NCBI GenBank assembly: GCA_021229015.1
Contig: CM037792.1
Span: 43,098,226 to 43,162,225, forward strand
Direction of reading: 5' to 3'
Length of the DNA: 64,000 bases
Source of the DNA: Solen grandis
Lineage: Eukaryota; Mollusca; Bivalvia; Adapedonta; Solenidae
The translations under genes and the position numbers were made by a program. This document shows, piece by piece, positions 1 to 10,363 of this stretch (position 1 is the first letter of the stretch; each line of letters starts with the position of its first letter). The notes under the pieces were generated by a model. It ran no database searches, was not told the DNA's origin, and saw nothing but the letters and a program-made list of their open reading frames with translations.

Positions 1-950
1 AAGAATATGAGAGCTATTGTAGTCGCCCTTGCGTTGGTGTTTGCATTGCAGCTTTTGATTAAAGTTTTGCATGCAATAGAAAATTTGGTTAAAGTTTTGC
101 ATGCAAGCTACTATCCAGCTTGTATCTCAATAACCATTTATGGTATTGACTTGAAAGTTTATGAATTTGTTAAGGGGCATCTGACATAACTCTTGATGGA
201 TTATATTACAAGTTATGACCCCTTTTTAACTTAGAAATTTTAGTTAAAGTTTTACATGCAAGGTACTTTCATGCTTTCATCTCAGAGTCCAGGAATGGGA
301 TTGATTTGAAACATCTTTATAATATGTTTAGGGATATCATACTATCAAGGAAGATAATACTTGTTGGAATATATTACAAATTATGGCCCTCTTTAACTTT
401 TAATTTTGGGTAAAGTTTTGCATGCATGGGATTTCATGCTTATATTTCAGTAACCAGGCATGCGTTTGATATGAAACTTAATTAAAATGTTCAATGGTAT
501 TATACTATAGTGGCAGATAGTTTTTGACTGAATATAATGCAGATTAGGGCCCCTTTTTGACATAGACTTTTTGGTTAAAGTTTTGCATGCAAGCTACTAT
601 CCAGCTTATCTCTCAGAAATTATTTGTAGTATTGACTAGAAAGTTTAGGAGTGTGTTCAGAGGCATCAGAAAACCAAGGAGGATAACTCTTGGACTGAAT
701 TTTATACAGATTATGGCCCTTTTCTAACTTGGATACTTGGTTCAAGTTTTGCTTGGTGAAAGTGTTATTATGCTTATGTCTCAGTAACTGGGCATGGGAT
801 TGATTTTGGACTTCATAAACCTATTTAGGGGTATTAGACTATCAAGGTATATCATTTTTGACTATTATTACAGGGTATGTGAAGGGCAAGAATTGAAATA
901 GATTTTATTTGATTTACCAACAAGCATTTTGAATAGTCGAGCATGCTGTC
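1..950. repeat. Tandem array of ~160-bp satellite-like units
   Basis: A phrase close to GGTTAAAGTTTTGCATGC recurs near 87, 242, 407, 575 and 733, a spacing of about 155-168 bp, each with a following ACAGATTATGGCCC-like block. Copies are clearly diverged. The shared ATGGCCC block also occurs in the 167-bp array downstream, so the two arrays may be related monomers. The size fits the bivalve ~160-bp satellite class (BIV160/pearl-type core repeats), but I have not compared it with any database. Confidence 0.75.
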
Positions 951-1050
951 CTCTGACAGCTCTTGTTTGGTAATGTAGTGTATCTGGCGATGACTGTCTG
1001 TCAAGTTTTTATGCCCCCACAAAGTGGGGTGCATATAGCGTTGCACTTGT

Positions 1051-1110
1051 CCGTCCGTCCATCCGTCCATCAGTCCGTCAGTCCATCAGTCCGTCAGTCC
1101 GTCCGTACGT
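1051..1110. repeat. (CCGT)n-rich microsatellite tract
   Basis: CCGT words, with CCAT and CAGT variants, fill about 60 bases directly before the 167-bp array. Pearl elements of bivalves are described as having core tandem repeats next to an ACGG (= CCGT) microsatellite, so this placement is informative. Confidence 0.8.
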
Positions 1111-1113
1111 CCC

Positions 1114-1700
1114 GAAATCTTGTGAACGCAACTCCTCTTAAACCGGATGGCAGATTTTGCTTAAACTTCCAGGGATGAACAACCTTAATGTGTAGATGGT
1201 AGTAAAGAAAGGAATTTTCGCGGCGACCAAATTTAACAGAATTATGGCCCTTTGTTGATTTGTTCACTATATACCATATAGAAATTTTGTGAACGCAACT
1301 CCTCTTCAACCGGATGGCAGATTTTGCTTAAACTTCCAGGGATGAACAACCTTAATGTGTAGATGGTAGTAAAGAAAGGAATTTTCGCGGCGACCAAATT
1401 TAACAGAATTATGGCCCTTTGTTGATTTGTTCACTATATACCATATAGAAATTTTGTGAACGCAACTCCTCTTCAACCGGATGGCAGATTTTGCTTAAAC
1501 TTCCAGGGATGAACAACCTTAATGTGTAGATGGAAGTAAAGGAAGGAATTTTCGCGGCGACCAAATTTAACAGAAATATGGCCCTTTGTTGATTTTTTCA
1601 CTATATACCATATAGAAATTTTGTGAACGCAACTCCTCTTCAACCGGATGGCAGATTTTGCTTAAACTTCCAGGGATGAACAACCTTAATGTGTAGATGG
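1114..1700. repeat. Tandem array of 167-bp units, about 3.5 copies
   Basis: GAAATTTTGTGAACGCAACT-like unit starts lie at 1114, 1281, 1448 and 1615, an exact 167-bp period. The copies are nearly identical, so the array is young or homogenised, unlike the older array at 1-950. The last copy stops abruptly near 1700 where an endonuclease-like reading frame begins. Confidence 0.92.
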
Positions 1701-1962
1701 ACAATGTACAGATCTTACCAGCACAGTATACGATACGCAACCTGACATAATCCTAGGTGATTTCAACATCAACGTTGATTCAGTTTGGTACAGAAGACTA
1801 TCTGAATCTCTGCTTAATTATCGCCAGTGTGTGACATTACCAACACACTTAAGTGGATCTATTATTGATCTTGTCTATGTAAAAGATGAGTTGCCACAGC
1901 CAAAAGTAACTGTATACCCAACATATTTCTCTGATCACAGCATTGTGTTCCTGCAGTTTTAG
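1696..1962 (+). pseudogene. C-terminal fragment of an endonuclease/exonuclease/phosphatase (EEP) domain
   Basis: An open frame of 88 codons ends in TAG at 1960-1962. It carries ILGDFNINVD, which matches the GDFN motif of EEP (APE-like) nucleases, an IIDLVYV strand, and FSDHSIVFLQF at the very end, which supplies the SDH catalytic motif. The N-terminal half of the domain is missing; upstream is the 167-bp repeat. Such domains occur in non-LTR retrotransposons and in Helentrons. Here the frame stops immediately after the SDH motif, so no RT follows, which fits a Helentron C-terminal endonuclease better than a LINE. That choice is inference. Confidence 0.6.
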
Positions 1963-2850
1963 GAGACCAGACATGTGTTTCAAAGTTTTGTTTTATTCAG
2001 ACACTAATATTGTATTCCATCTGTAAAGAAACCAAATATGATGCCTCAAGAGTTAGGTAACTTTTTTATCATTAATACATAATTGAGGAAATTTCAACTG
2101 AAACGCTATAATAAGAACAGAATTTTGTAGACATTAAATGAAGCTGCTCTTGTTTACGAGCACATCTGCACAGTGGGGGCATCCGTGTCCTTTGGACACA
2201 GTTCTAGTTTAAATATATACCTCTCACTGTAAAGGCTCTTTCTTGAGCTTTTGATAAAAGATAACCTAGGAACTATCCATGTCTGAAAAAGCCTGTAGAG
2301 CTTTGAGGATGAACTATGTTGTCTGTGTAAGAAAAGTTCCAAGTGACATCTGCTAAATATTCAAAGGATGTTGATTTTTATTCAGCACAATCCAAGAAAA
2401 AAAAAGGAAGATTAGTGACTTCAAGCTACTCAACTTCTTTCCATAAAAAAAAAGATGATAAAGTGTGGCAGTAACATTTCACTTGAGAACAACAAAACAA
2501 GCAAGATATATACTACTAACATAAACATTTTAATGACAAAATAATTCTGTGCAACTGGATTTTTAGGTAAACTGATCTTTTATGTACAAAACTGCAGTTT
2601 TCATTTTATTTTCAATGAATGAAAAAAGAAAATCTGTTTATGAAAATTGCATACTTTTTAATGAAGAATGATAGAACAAAAAAGAAATCTTTTACTCGGC
2701 TGTTTTTTTTTTCCAAAAAAAATGTATTGTTACAACTGGGCTGCCGTTGTCGTCATTGGTAAAGTTGTTGTGAAAAACTTTAACATTGGCCATAACTTCT
2801 AAATTATTTAAAATTCTGTCATCAAACTTCACATACTTGTTCACTATCAC
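1963..2850. other. No gene seen
   Basis: AT-rich sequence with short homopolymers and no coherent reading frame or recognisable repeat. Confidence 0.6.
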
Positions 2851-3048
2851 CAGGTGTGCGTTAGGTATGCCAAACTGTATGCAACTGGTCACTTACAGTC
2901 AGCTATGGAGTTGTCTAGGACCATAAAGCATGCTGTTTATGTTCACCTTACTGTATAGTATACGTGAACATCGTGGTTATGACACTGAGACAGTTTCATA
3001 GCTGATTGTAAGGATACAGTTGCTTATGGTCTGGCATACGCATGCCTG
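2851..3048. mobile_element. ~198-bp palindromic (hairpin) MITE-like repeat, copy 1
   Basis: The two halves are imperfect inverted copies. GGTATGCCAAACTGTATGCA on the left pairs with TGCTTATGGTCTGGCATACG on the right, CTTACAGTCAGCTATGGA pairs with TTCATAGCTGATTGTAAG, and ATGTTCAC pairs with GTGAACAT near the centre. A second, related copy lies at 33143-33308. No clear target-site duplication was found. Confidence 0.75.
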
Positions 3049-3159
3049 GGCTACATTCTCATCAAGGGACATAACTCTCTGGTCCAGTTTGACGAAATAA
3101 AACAGACAACCTGACATTTGTATGCTGTACTCTTGTTTCTTTATTTTGTTGTGACCAGT

Positions 3160-3440
3160 CTCTGTGGCAGAATGGTAAGAGCATCCACCTTGGATTCTGG
3201 AGGTAATGGGTTCTATCCCTAGCCGTGACGTACCAAAGTCCTTTAAAATGGTACTGGCAGAGCTTGCTTGGCCCTCAGCATATAAGGGTAGATCCAGGAC
3301 TAGTTGGCCCAGTATCAGGATAATGTGACTGGGTGTGTTATCAGGTCACTTGTCTACAGGGTGATACTGCAGTGTGGAAGCACTTAGTCTCTCGTAGAAA
3401 TAGTTTCCAAATGACTGAAATACTGTGTGTGACATTTAGC
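3160..3440 (+). mobile_element. tRNA-derived SINE, family A
   Basis: The head has a tRNA-like A box (TGGCAGAATGGTAAGAGCAT) and a B box (GGTTCTATCCC). The body has the family-specific segments TACCAAAGTC, TTGGCC, GGATAATGTGACTGGGTGTG and GATACTGCAGTGTGG, then an ACTGAAATACTG tail region. The same body recurs at 32145, 43319, 47845, 52206 and 57655. The layout resembles the molluscan V-SINE type (for example RUDI), but this was not compared directly. Confidence 0.85.
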
Positions 3441-3658
3441 TCTACAGACAGTCTTTATTTTGTCTGTCAAATAAATAGGTCTATGCAATTTATATAAGTA
3501 ACAAAAACCTACTGTAAACTGTACCCAGTATTTGAATTTCTGATAATTATGACATGAAGACGATTTTAAAATCATCACAAGTGTAATATCTCATTTCCCT
3601 GTTTACTTCTGAATCATATTGAACAGGAATATAACATCTGGTTTTTGTACTGTTTCAG

Positions 3659-3799
3659 ATTGCTCACGTGCTAGAGCGAGACAAACGGAAATGTGAAGCC
3701 ATGGTACAGTTGCTAAGCAACAGAGACAAAGTGCTCCAGTTGGACTATGATTCAGTTTGTGAATACACAGGAGATGTCAACGAAGAGTTTGATTACTGA
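3659..3799 (+). CDS. Terminal coding exon of an unidentified gene
   Basis: A polypyrimidine tract and TTTCAG acceptor end at 3658. They are followed by 46 codons, open in phase 0, ending in TGA at 3797-3799. The peptide starts IAHVLERDKRKCEAMVQLL and ends in an acidic VNEEFDY. It looks like a charged helical segment followed by an acidic tail, as in many nuclear or scaffold proteins. An AATAAA signal lies at 4079-4084, about 280 bases after the stop, consistent with a 3' UTR. The upstream exons are not recognisable in the window and are probably to the left of it, with the repeats at 1-3.4 kb then being intronic. I do not recognise the family. Confidence 0.6.
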   Translation: MAHVLERDKRKCEAMVQLLSNRDKVLQLDYDSVCEYTGDVNEEFDY

Positions 3800-4328
3800 T
3801 GAACATTTTACCTCATAGTTTATTTTCGTATTTTTGTAATTATTTTTACAAGAAAAAATGTTTTACAGGAAATATTTGAAATTTAAATTTAAGAAGTTGG
3901 GGCACGAAGGAAATAAGAACAATTTTCAAAAAAATTCTTTTTTTTTATTTCAATATTTTTCAAAGTGAAATTATGATATTTTAAAAACAATTATTTTTGC
4001 AACAAGTATGTCAAGAATTTTGTAGTCTATCTGAACATTTAATGATTCAAGCTATTTATACCCATGAATACATTTTTAAATAAATTAAAAAAATATGCAC
4101 CTTCTATTGTTTTTGACTGTTTTAACAAACAATGTATAGCAGTGTTGTGATCTAGAGAACGAATAAACCTACTTTAATTAGTTAATCATTCAATTAGATG
4201 CAGTGATAAAGTACATGTATCCATGTCAATCAAAATTAATCCAGACCAACCCTTGATCAGAAAACAGTCCATCAAGTTTGACAAACATTGCAAAAATCTG
4301 CAACATGTCGTAAATTGGACTGCCTCAT
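3800..4328. other. Probable 3' UTR and AT-rich spacer
   Basis: AT-rich sequence follows the stop codon at 3799, with an AATAAA polyadenylation signal at 4079-4084. Beyond it nothing coding is seen up to the SINE target duplication at 4329. Confidence 0.5.
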
Positions 4329-4340
4329 CAGATGTATAAT

Positions 4341-4581
4341 GGGGCCGCCATGGCCGAGCGGTTACAGCCGTGGACTACAAATCTCTTAGCCCCTCACTGC
4401 TGTGGGTTCGAATCGGACTTCGGATTTTTCATGTAAGGAAGCCTTCCAGCTGGCTTGCGGTAGGTTGGTGGTTCTACCCGGGTACCTCTGTGTACTCGGG
4501 GTCTTCCTCCACCTGCAATTAGCTGGACGTCGCTATATGATTGAAATACTATCGCAGCGACGGTAAACCTCAATACAACAA
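4341..4581 (+). mobile_element. tRNA-derived SINE, family B, full length
   Basis: The head has TGGCCGAGCGGTT (A box, Leu/Ser-tRNA-like) and GGTTCGAATC (B box). The body carries TTTTTCATGTAAGGAAGCC, TTCCAGCTGGCTTGCGGTAG and CTCGGGGTCTTCCTCCACCT, and the tail is (CAA)n. The 12-base target duplication CAGATGTATAAT at 4329-4340 and 4582-4593 is perfect, so the ends are certain and the insertion is fairly recent. Confidence 0.93.
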
Positions 4582-4593
4582 CAGATGTATAAT

Positions 4594-7099
4594 ATTTTGC
4601 AGGCAGATTCAAATTAACCAAGTGTTAAACACATCTATAGAAATATTTAATAGATCATTACCAATCATTATGATTAATCAATCAGTATGATCAATTACCA
4701 TGATCATTACTGTAGACTGTACAACTGAACAATTGCCAATTGCAAACTAACAATCATAGACTGGTCTACCATATTTCTAACGTTATTTCTATATGATAAA
4801 AAGTGTACATACATTTGTAATAAACATTTTGTGTAAATGAGATATATTAAAATAAATATGCAAATGAATGAGATAATAAATCCACCTCAGATTGAGCACT
4901 TTATTACCAATATGTCAGATAAATGATCAGTAAATCATATCGTAACAATATGGTCTGATAGATATATACTGTTGGTGGGACGTTAAATCCAACAAACATA
5001 TTTTTGTATTCATATTATGGAATACAATTATACTTGAGACTTCAAATATTCATATAAAATTTCAATATTTCACGTCATCTTGTTTTTCCACAGGTTGTTC
5101 CTTCCTTTAAAGTTGTATTTTCTTTAATGATAAAAAAAGTTGGACATAAAACATGCAATCTAGTGCTGAAATATACCTCATTATATTTCTAAATCTAAAA
5201 TCATTTGAAAAACACAAAATAAAATATTCATATTTCTAAATCTAAAATCATTTGAAAAAACACAAAATAAAATATTCATATTTCTAAAGTGAGGTGACTC
5301 CTTGAGTATATAACAAGCAATTCACATCACCTGCTCAAAACACCCAACATAAAAAGCCTCTAGGTTTTCATGCTCAAATATGAAATAAATGTAGTAACAA
5401 AATGTGATAGATGCAATATGTATTTTAAAATTTTACAGAATTTGTTAATTAAGGTTTGTTTCTTTTTTAAGATTTTTTGTCGCAGATTGAGAGTAGTTTC
5501 AATGACATTGGTATGCTGTTTACATAACTGTTTATGGATATAAATATAAAATGGTAAAAAAAACAGTAATACAAATATTCAAGTAGAATCTGTCAAAGCA
5601 TATATAAACAGGCACCCTTAAACACATCAGGAAAACACAATCTATAAGACCAAATTTTAAGAATCCACCATGAGTATTCATGTAGGATAGGGATATCTCA
5701 CCCGAGGGTCAAAAATTCTAGGCAGGGACAAGTCCCTGCCTGAAATTTCTGATCCCTAGGAATGTCATAGTTTGAAGTATGGCAAGTATTCCTGTAGGAA
5801 GCCCCCCACCCCACCACCCCGAGACAAATTCCTAGATTAAAGTTTAAAACACATGATACATGTATTTGCTTTAATATTAAGAACATATACGTGCATCTCA
5901 AATTAACAACCGTAATCCATTTTTAATTAAATATGTTTTATAACAAAGAAAAAATACAATACCTGACCCCGTGTGAGTATGATTATCTGCTCAACGTTGA
6001 GTTTAAGCTAGAATATTATATTTTAGAAGTGTCCTTAAACACTGTCTAAAGCATTATGAGTAGAAAGTGTGCTCTTATAATATATATTGATCAAATTTAA
6101 TTGAGCATGTTAATCATACTTAGGATTGAGTATGCGAGTGATTTTCAGTAACCTCGAGAGGTTGGGGCCTGTTATCATCTGATGACATTTGTGTCAATAA
6201 AATAGTACACCATATGTTGAATTCATTTGTGAAAACCTCGTATGAACTACAACATATTTTTGAACATGTTGGAAACATACAAAATTCATATAACAATATA
6301 TGTATCAAGATAAGTTTGGTCAACATTATTCATAATCATATGGTTTTACACAAATATATATCTGGCAGAGTGACAGTCACATATTAAAACACACACACAC
6401 AGTGACACACATAATTAGTAAAATACATGACTGTCTACACACGTGGCATGCCAAGCGTACTTCACTATAGTTCACATTACTTCACACCGGCGGTTTAAGT
6501 ATCGTAATCTATGCTATATTATTTGTATATATCTTTTTGGCAACACTTACTTTTTCTTAAAGGTCTTAATAGTGATGTAAAATAACTACAACAACAACAA
6601 AACCGTCTTGCTCTCACGGTACACATCATATCATATCACAATTGATGCAGTGTTCAAGACAAACATATAATATTTAAACACTCTTTATGTTTTATCCTTA
6701 GAACAAGCCCATAAAGAGCTGCATGTAAAGATTTAATAAGCAATAATATACAACTTTAAACCAAGATTGTATGAAACAAAGAGATCCTTCGACTTGGCAT
6801 TCCATTCATGGATTGAAATTTCTATGGATTAAATAGGACTTTTACAGTACATTTAGGGAATAAAACTACATGTGATTTAATAAAACTGCTTCACCTTACT
6901 GTTGATCAGATACATGTACACAGTCGGTTTAAACTGTCCGAATAGGCTTTATTATGCATCTTACAATATGGTAATATTTTGCTAATTTCCCACAAATTGG
7001 GTCATAAAAATGCCACTTTGTACCATTTTCTAATCACTGTCCCTACTTCGTCACAATATTTCGATTTTTTTTAATGAAAACGGTTTACGGTCTCGTATA
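4594..7099. other. AT-rich non-coding stretch
   Basis: No supported gene. It contains the short tandem duplication at 5183-5290, a short (AC)n near 6392 and scattered AT-rich sequence. Open frames here are short and lack coding features. Confidence 0.6.
5183..5290. repeat. ~48-bp tandem duplication
   Basis: The phrase TATTTCTAAATCTAAAATCA followed by TTTGAAAA and CACAAAATAAAATATTCA is present twice in direct succession, and a third copy begins before diverging. Confidence 0.9.
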
Positions 7100-7109
7100 A
7101 ACCATGCTA

Positions 7110-7312
7110 CCCCTCACCGCTGTGGGTTCGAATCCCGGTAGGGACTTCGGATTTTTCATGTGAGGAAGCCTTCCAGCTGGCTTGCGGTAGGTCGGTGGGT
7201 CTAACCGGGTACCTCTGTGTACTCGGGGTCTTCCTCCACCTGTAATTAGCTGGACGTCGCCATATGATTGAAATACTATCGCAGTGACGGTAACCCCCAA
7301 TACAACAACAAC
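7110..7312 (+). mobile_element. SINE family B, 5'-truncated
   Basis: It starts within the tRNA-like head just before the B box (GGTTCGAATCCC), keeps the whole body (GGAAGCCTTCCAGCTGGCTT, CGGGGTCTTCCTCCACCTGT) and ends in (CAA)n. The 10-base duplication AACCATGCTA flanks it at 7100-7109 and 7313-7322, so it was 5'-truncated at insertion. Confidence 0.92.
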
Positions 7313-7322
7313 AACCATGCTA

Positions 7323-8565
7323 AGTAATGCTGAAATTATGTCAAGTGAGGTCAACAGCCAGTACTACATAATTTCTTGCATATTATGTATTAAGTGCAAG
7401 AAATGCTGTCTTGTGTTGGAAGGTAAGCACTTATTAAAAACTAGACGTATTTCCTGATCATTTTATTTGGCAATTGTTGAACAAATTAATTATTTTCAGT
7501 ACAGGAATACGTATATTACGACTAGGTTTTAATTTCAGTCAGTTTTGTATGTTTCCCTTCTTTTCCTTAATTTATCTTATTGTGAAACTATGTGACTCCA
7601 ATCAGTCTATTAACTGTGTATCTACTACAGTAGCCTATGACAAATTTAATATTGTGGGAAAACTACTAACGTAAATCAAATTGAAGAACATACATACGCA
7701 AACTTGAAAATCATTTAAGAGGCAGTGTAAAAAATATTTCATAGTTCATGTTTAAACTATACTACTATGAAATTGTCTTAAAGAGGCATAAACTACAACT
7801 AGCAAATTATGCACAGTAAAATATACTAAACGTGTTACTGAGCAGATGTGCGTCACATGTCATATAAACTGAAATCCTCCTGAAGAACATCGCTTCCATC
7901 AAAATATCATACAATTACTCCGAACATTTGTGTCAACTGCTGTAAGCAGAGGTGACACATAAGGATCACTTTTCCATCGACTGTCTGTCCGTCCGACCGT
8001 CTGCCTGTCCGTCATACTTTTCCGTCACGTTTCACATGTGTTCCAAAGAACACTCTTGTTTTCTTTATGTTGAACAATTAAATTCTGTGGTCGTCGATCC
8101 AGACGTGGGTTTTCTACAACCACTTCAATATGATCACATACGCCATTATCCACGCTATCAAAAGAAAAGATACAAGTTGTTTGAATGTGTCTCACGGTTA
8201 TGCATGTAATATTTCCAAATGCATGAAGAGATCTATATATCTGGAAGATTTCCTGGCTCAGCAAATATGAATGAACACTTTTGAGTATAATTAACTGTAA
8301 TCAGTATTGTTAGGCTAATATTGTGTAAAATTGAAATATCTCCATTTTTAACACTACGAGTGTACATGTGTAAGGAATAAATATACTTTGCGTATTTACC
8401 ACGCTTTGGATATTTATTCAACATCGAGCATCGGAATGCTGTAATTGTCTTTGTCTCAACATACTTGTCTGTATGTTAGGCATGATCCACATAATGGATG
8501 TGTATAAAGAAAAATGTCCACCAGATATTTATACATAGTTCTATGAAAATAGTGATTTGGAAACA
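7323..8565. other. No gene seen; 3' flank of the SAMD9-like gene
   Basis: AT-rich DNA with a short CCGT/CTGT-rich tract near 7980-8015. On the minus strand an AATAAA signal (TTTATT on plus, 8413-8418) lies about 150 bases past the SAMD9-like stop and could serve that gene. Confidence 0.5.
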
Positions 8566-9075
8566 CTAATCATCTATTTCATTGAATGCATCTCTAAAAA
8601 CCGTTGTTCCACAACACTCTAGCTCACTGTCAATCGATCTGAATTCCAACTTTTTACCACACATAGAACATCCATGGCGTTTCAGTTGACGGACATTAAA
8701 TGCCTCGTATCCATGTTCAACTGAGAAAGCCAGGTTGAATTCTACTCGCCTCCCAGCGAAACGTGACCCAACTAGCTCGGGCATGGCTCTTTTTGGAATG
8801 TAAAACACCCTGACACTTACTACTCCTGGATTAAATTCAATGTAGCCACCCACTTTGTTTTTATTTGGCTGACAGATTGTACCTATACAGACGGCCAATC
8901 CATGTTGAACTGCATCCCTTTCTTCAGAACTAGGACAAACATATCGGCTTCCAGGAACTAATTGTTTTATTCCCTTTTCATTTAATCCTAGCCATTCTCT
9001 AGGATATGCGGTCGAATGACAAAACGATTCATTTGCGTCAGTTTCTCTTGCATTTCCTTTGCCTCTATTATACAA
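8566..9075 (-). CDS. SAMD9-like C-terminal OB-fold segment
   Basis: This is the last block of the SAMD9-like protein. IKQLVPGSRYVC begins a beta-rich segment, continued by GLAVCIGTICQPN, GYIEFNPGVVSVRVFYIP and GRRVEFNLAFSVEHGYEAFNV, the pattern expected for an OB-like barrel. Two CxxC-type pairs follow (CSMCGKKL and a CC near the end), a possible zinc-binding tail. The frame differs from the helical-repeat segment upstream and the two overlap by 88 bases. The switch is near 9015-9025, where both frames read plausibly, so the open start at 9075 is not a real start. Stop TAG at 8566-8568. Confidence 0.65.
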   Translation of the reverse strand: MYNRGKGNARETDANESFCHSTAYPREWLGLNEKGIKQLVPGSRYVCPSSEERDAVQHGLAVCIGTICQPNKNKVGGYIEFNPGVVSVRVFYIPKRAMPELVGSRFAGRRVEFNLAFSVEHGYEAFNVRQLKRHGCSMCGKKLEFRSIDSELECCGTTVFRDAFNEIDD

Positions 9076-10247
9076 TCAGTCTTGCCTGGGCTAGACTCTG
9101 TTCCAATACCCAGCAGGCTTTTCAGTACAAATGAATAGAATGTTGAATAAGGTGAATCAATAAGTGAGTGCCAAACTTCAACACGAGACAAAACATCTTC
9201 TATGGGATACGTCTTGGATAATTTACTGTGGCGTATTGCAAATATCCAATCCCTAAAATCAAGCTCAAGTTCTTTTCTTCGATATCCAGCGAAACCACTC
9301 CTCTTTACTTTGTCAAAGATTTGTTCATAAAGTTCAATTATCTCTAACAATTCCTTTTCATCGTCAATGTGTTCCATGCCACTGAAAGTCGAAAAAGAAC
9401 CAAACTGCAACTTTTTTGTAGCAATTTTGAGTCTGTTCGACGCCACCACGTCTTCAGAAAAAATAAAAGCATCGGTGAGTGATTGATTCTTGAACAGTTC
9501 ATTATACCACACTACCATTTTCTTTAGAGATACTTCATCATCTGAAAGTAGATCTTGGTCCATATAACATTCGAGAATTAAGCTTTCAATTGCACTAATA
9601 CTTTTCTTTACAAACCTTTTAGAGGTACCATCGGCCGATGATGAAAGAAAAAGTTGAAAAATTTCTGATTTTCTATCCTCTGGAAAATTTCGCTTTACAT
9701 AATCGCAGATCTGCAATCTGGCCTGAATTTCCCCTGTATATGCATAAAAGTACACATCTTTTGTGTCAGGAGTAATGTCTCTGCTCTTTTTGAAATAAAA
9801 ACATGCAAGTTTGGCAGCACCTACTAGCTCTTTAAGTCTTTCATCAAATTCCAAGTCCAACTTTGGCAATTTGGCAGCGTCATCTTTTGACCGACCAGTA
9901 AATCGTGAAATACTCCTTGTTTTTACAATTCCATACATGTGGTAAATGTGCATCAAAGTGGATTTCATCCCATCGTCCAACTCACCATCTGTTTTTCCTT
10001 TGCTGATGCTGTTACAAAGCTTGATTGCTTTTTGAAAATATGATTCTGCTATGGCCTCTTCATCCTGTCTACAAAATGCATGGAATCTTCCTACATGGGC
10101 AATGAAATTTGGATCATTCGGAAATGAACTTGAAAGTTTCTCCAAAATCCGTAAGCGTTCTGTGAAGAGGGGTTGTCCAGCTGGTATATCAATCATTAAT
10201 CTTGACAAAACTGGTCTTCTTCTAGTTTGCTCTTCATTGTCGCTCAT
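8988..10247 (-). CDS. SAMD9-like helical (TPR-like) repeat segment
   Basis: About 419 alpha-helical residues follow the NTPase. Near the start are PVLSRLMIDIPAGQPLFTER and LEKLSSSFPNDPNFIAHVGR, then FHAFCRQDEEAIAESYFQKA, a TPR-like helix pair. Repeated helices follow to the OB segment. This corresponds to the TPR-like array of SAMD9 proteins, thought to act as sensor or scaffold. The frame is open for some 40 codons upstream of the apparent Met at 10247 (ending ILTKTFIFRDEKD), so that Met is internal. It ends by frameshift, not by a natural stop. Confidence 0.7.
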   Translation of the reverse strand: MSDNEEQTRRRPVLSRLMIDIPAGQPLFTERLRILEKLSSSFPNDPNFIAHVGRFHAFCRQDEEAIAESYFQKAIKLCNSISKGKTDGELDDGMKSTLMHIYHMYGIVKTRSISRFTGRSKDDAAKLPKLDLEFDERLKELVGAAKLACFYFKKSRDITPDTKDVYFYAYTGEIQARLQICDYVKRNFPEDRKSEIFQLFLSSSADGTSKRFVKKSISAIESLILECYMDQDLLSDDEVSLKKMVVWYNELFKNQSLTDAFIFSEDVVASNRLKIATKKLQFGSFSTFSGMEHIDDEKELLEIIELYEQIFDKVKRSGFAGYRRKELELDFRDWIFAIRHSKLSKTYPIEDVLSRVEVWHSLIDSPYSTFYSFVLKSLLGIGTESSPGKTDCIIEAKEMQEKLTQMNRFVIRPHILENG

Positions 10248-10363
10248 ATCTTTTTCATCTCTAAAGATAAATGTTTTTGTCAGAATGTACCTTATTGTGT
10301 TTGAATAGAACCTGTTTGTTTTTTACAGCTTGCATATTCAATGAATTCCTTACAAAATGCTGC

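Noticed and set aside
4341..4420. Possible genuine tRNA-Leu/Ser gene
   Set aside because: A and B boxes are present but the segment continues into a SINE body with a tail and 12-base duplication, and the cloverleaf is not maintained.
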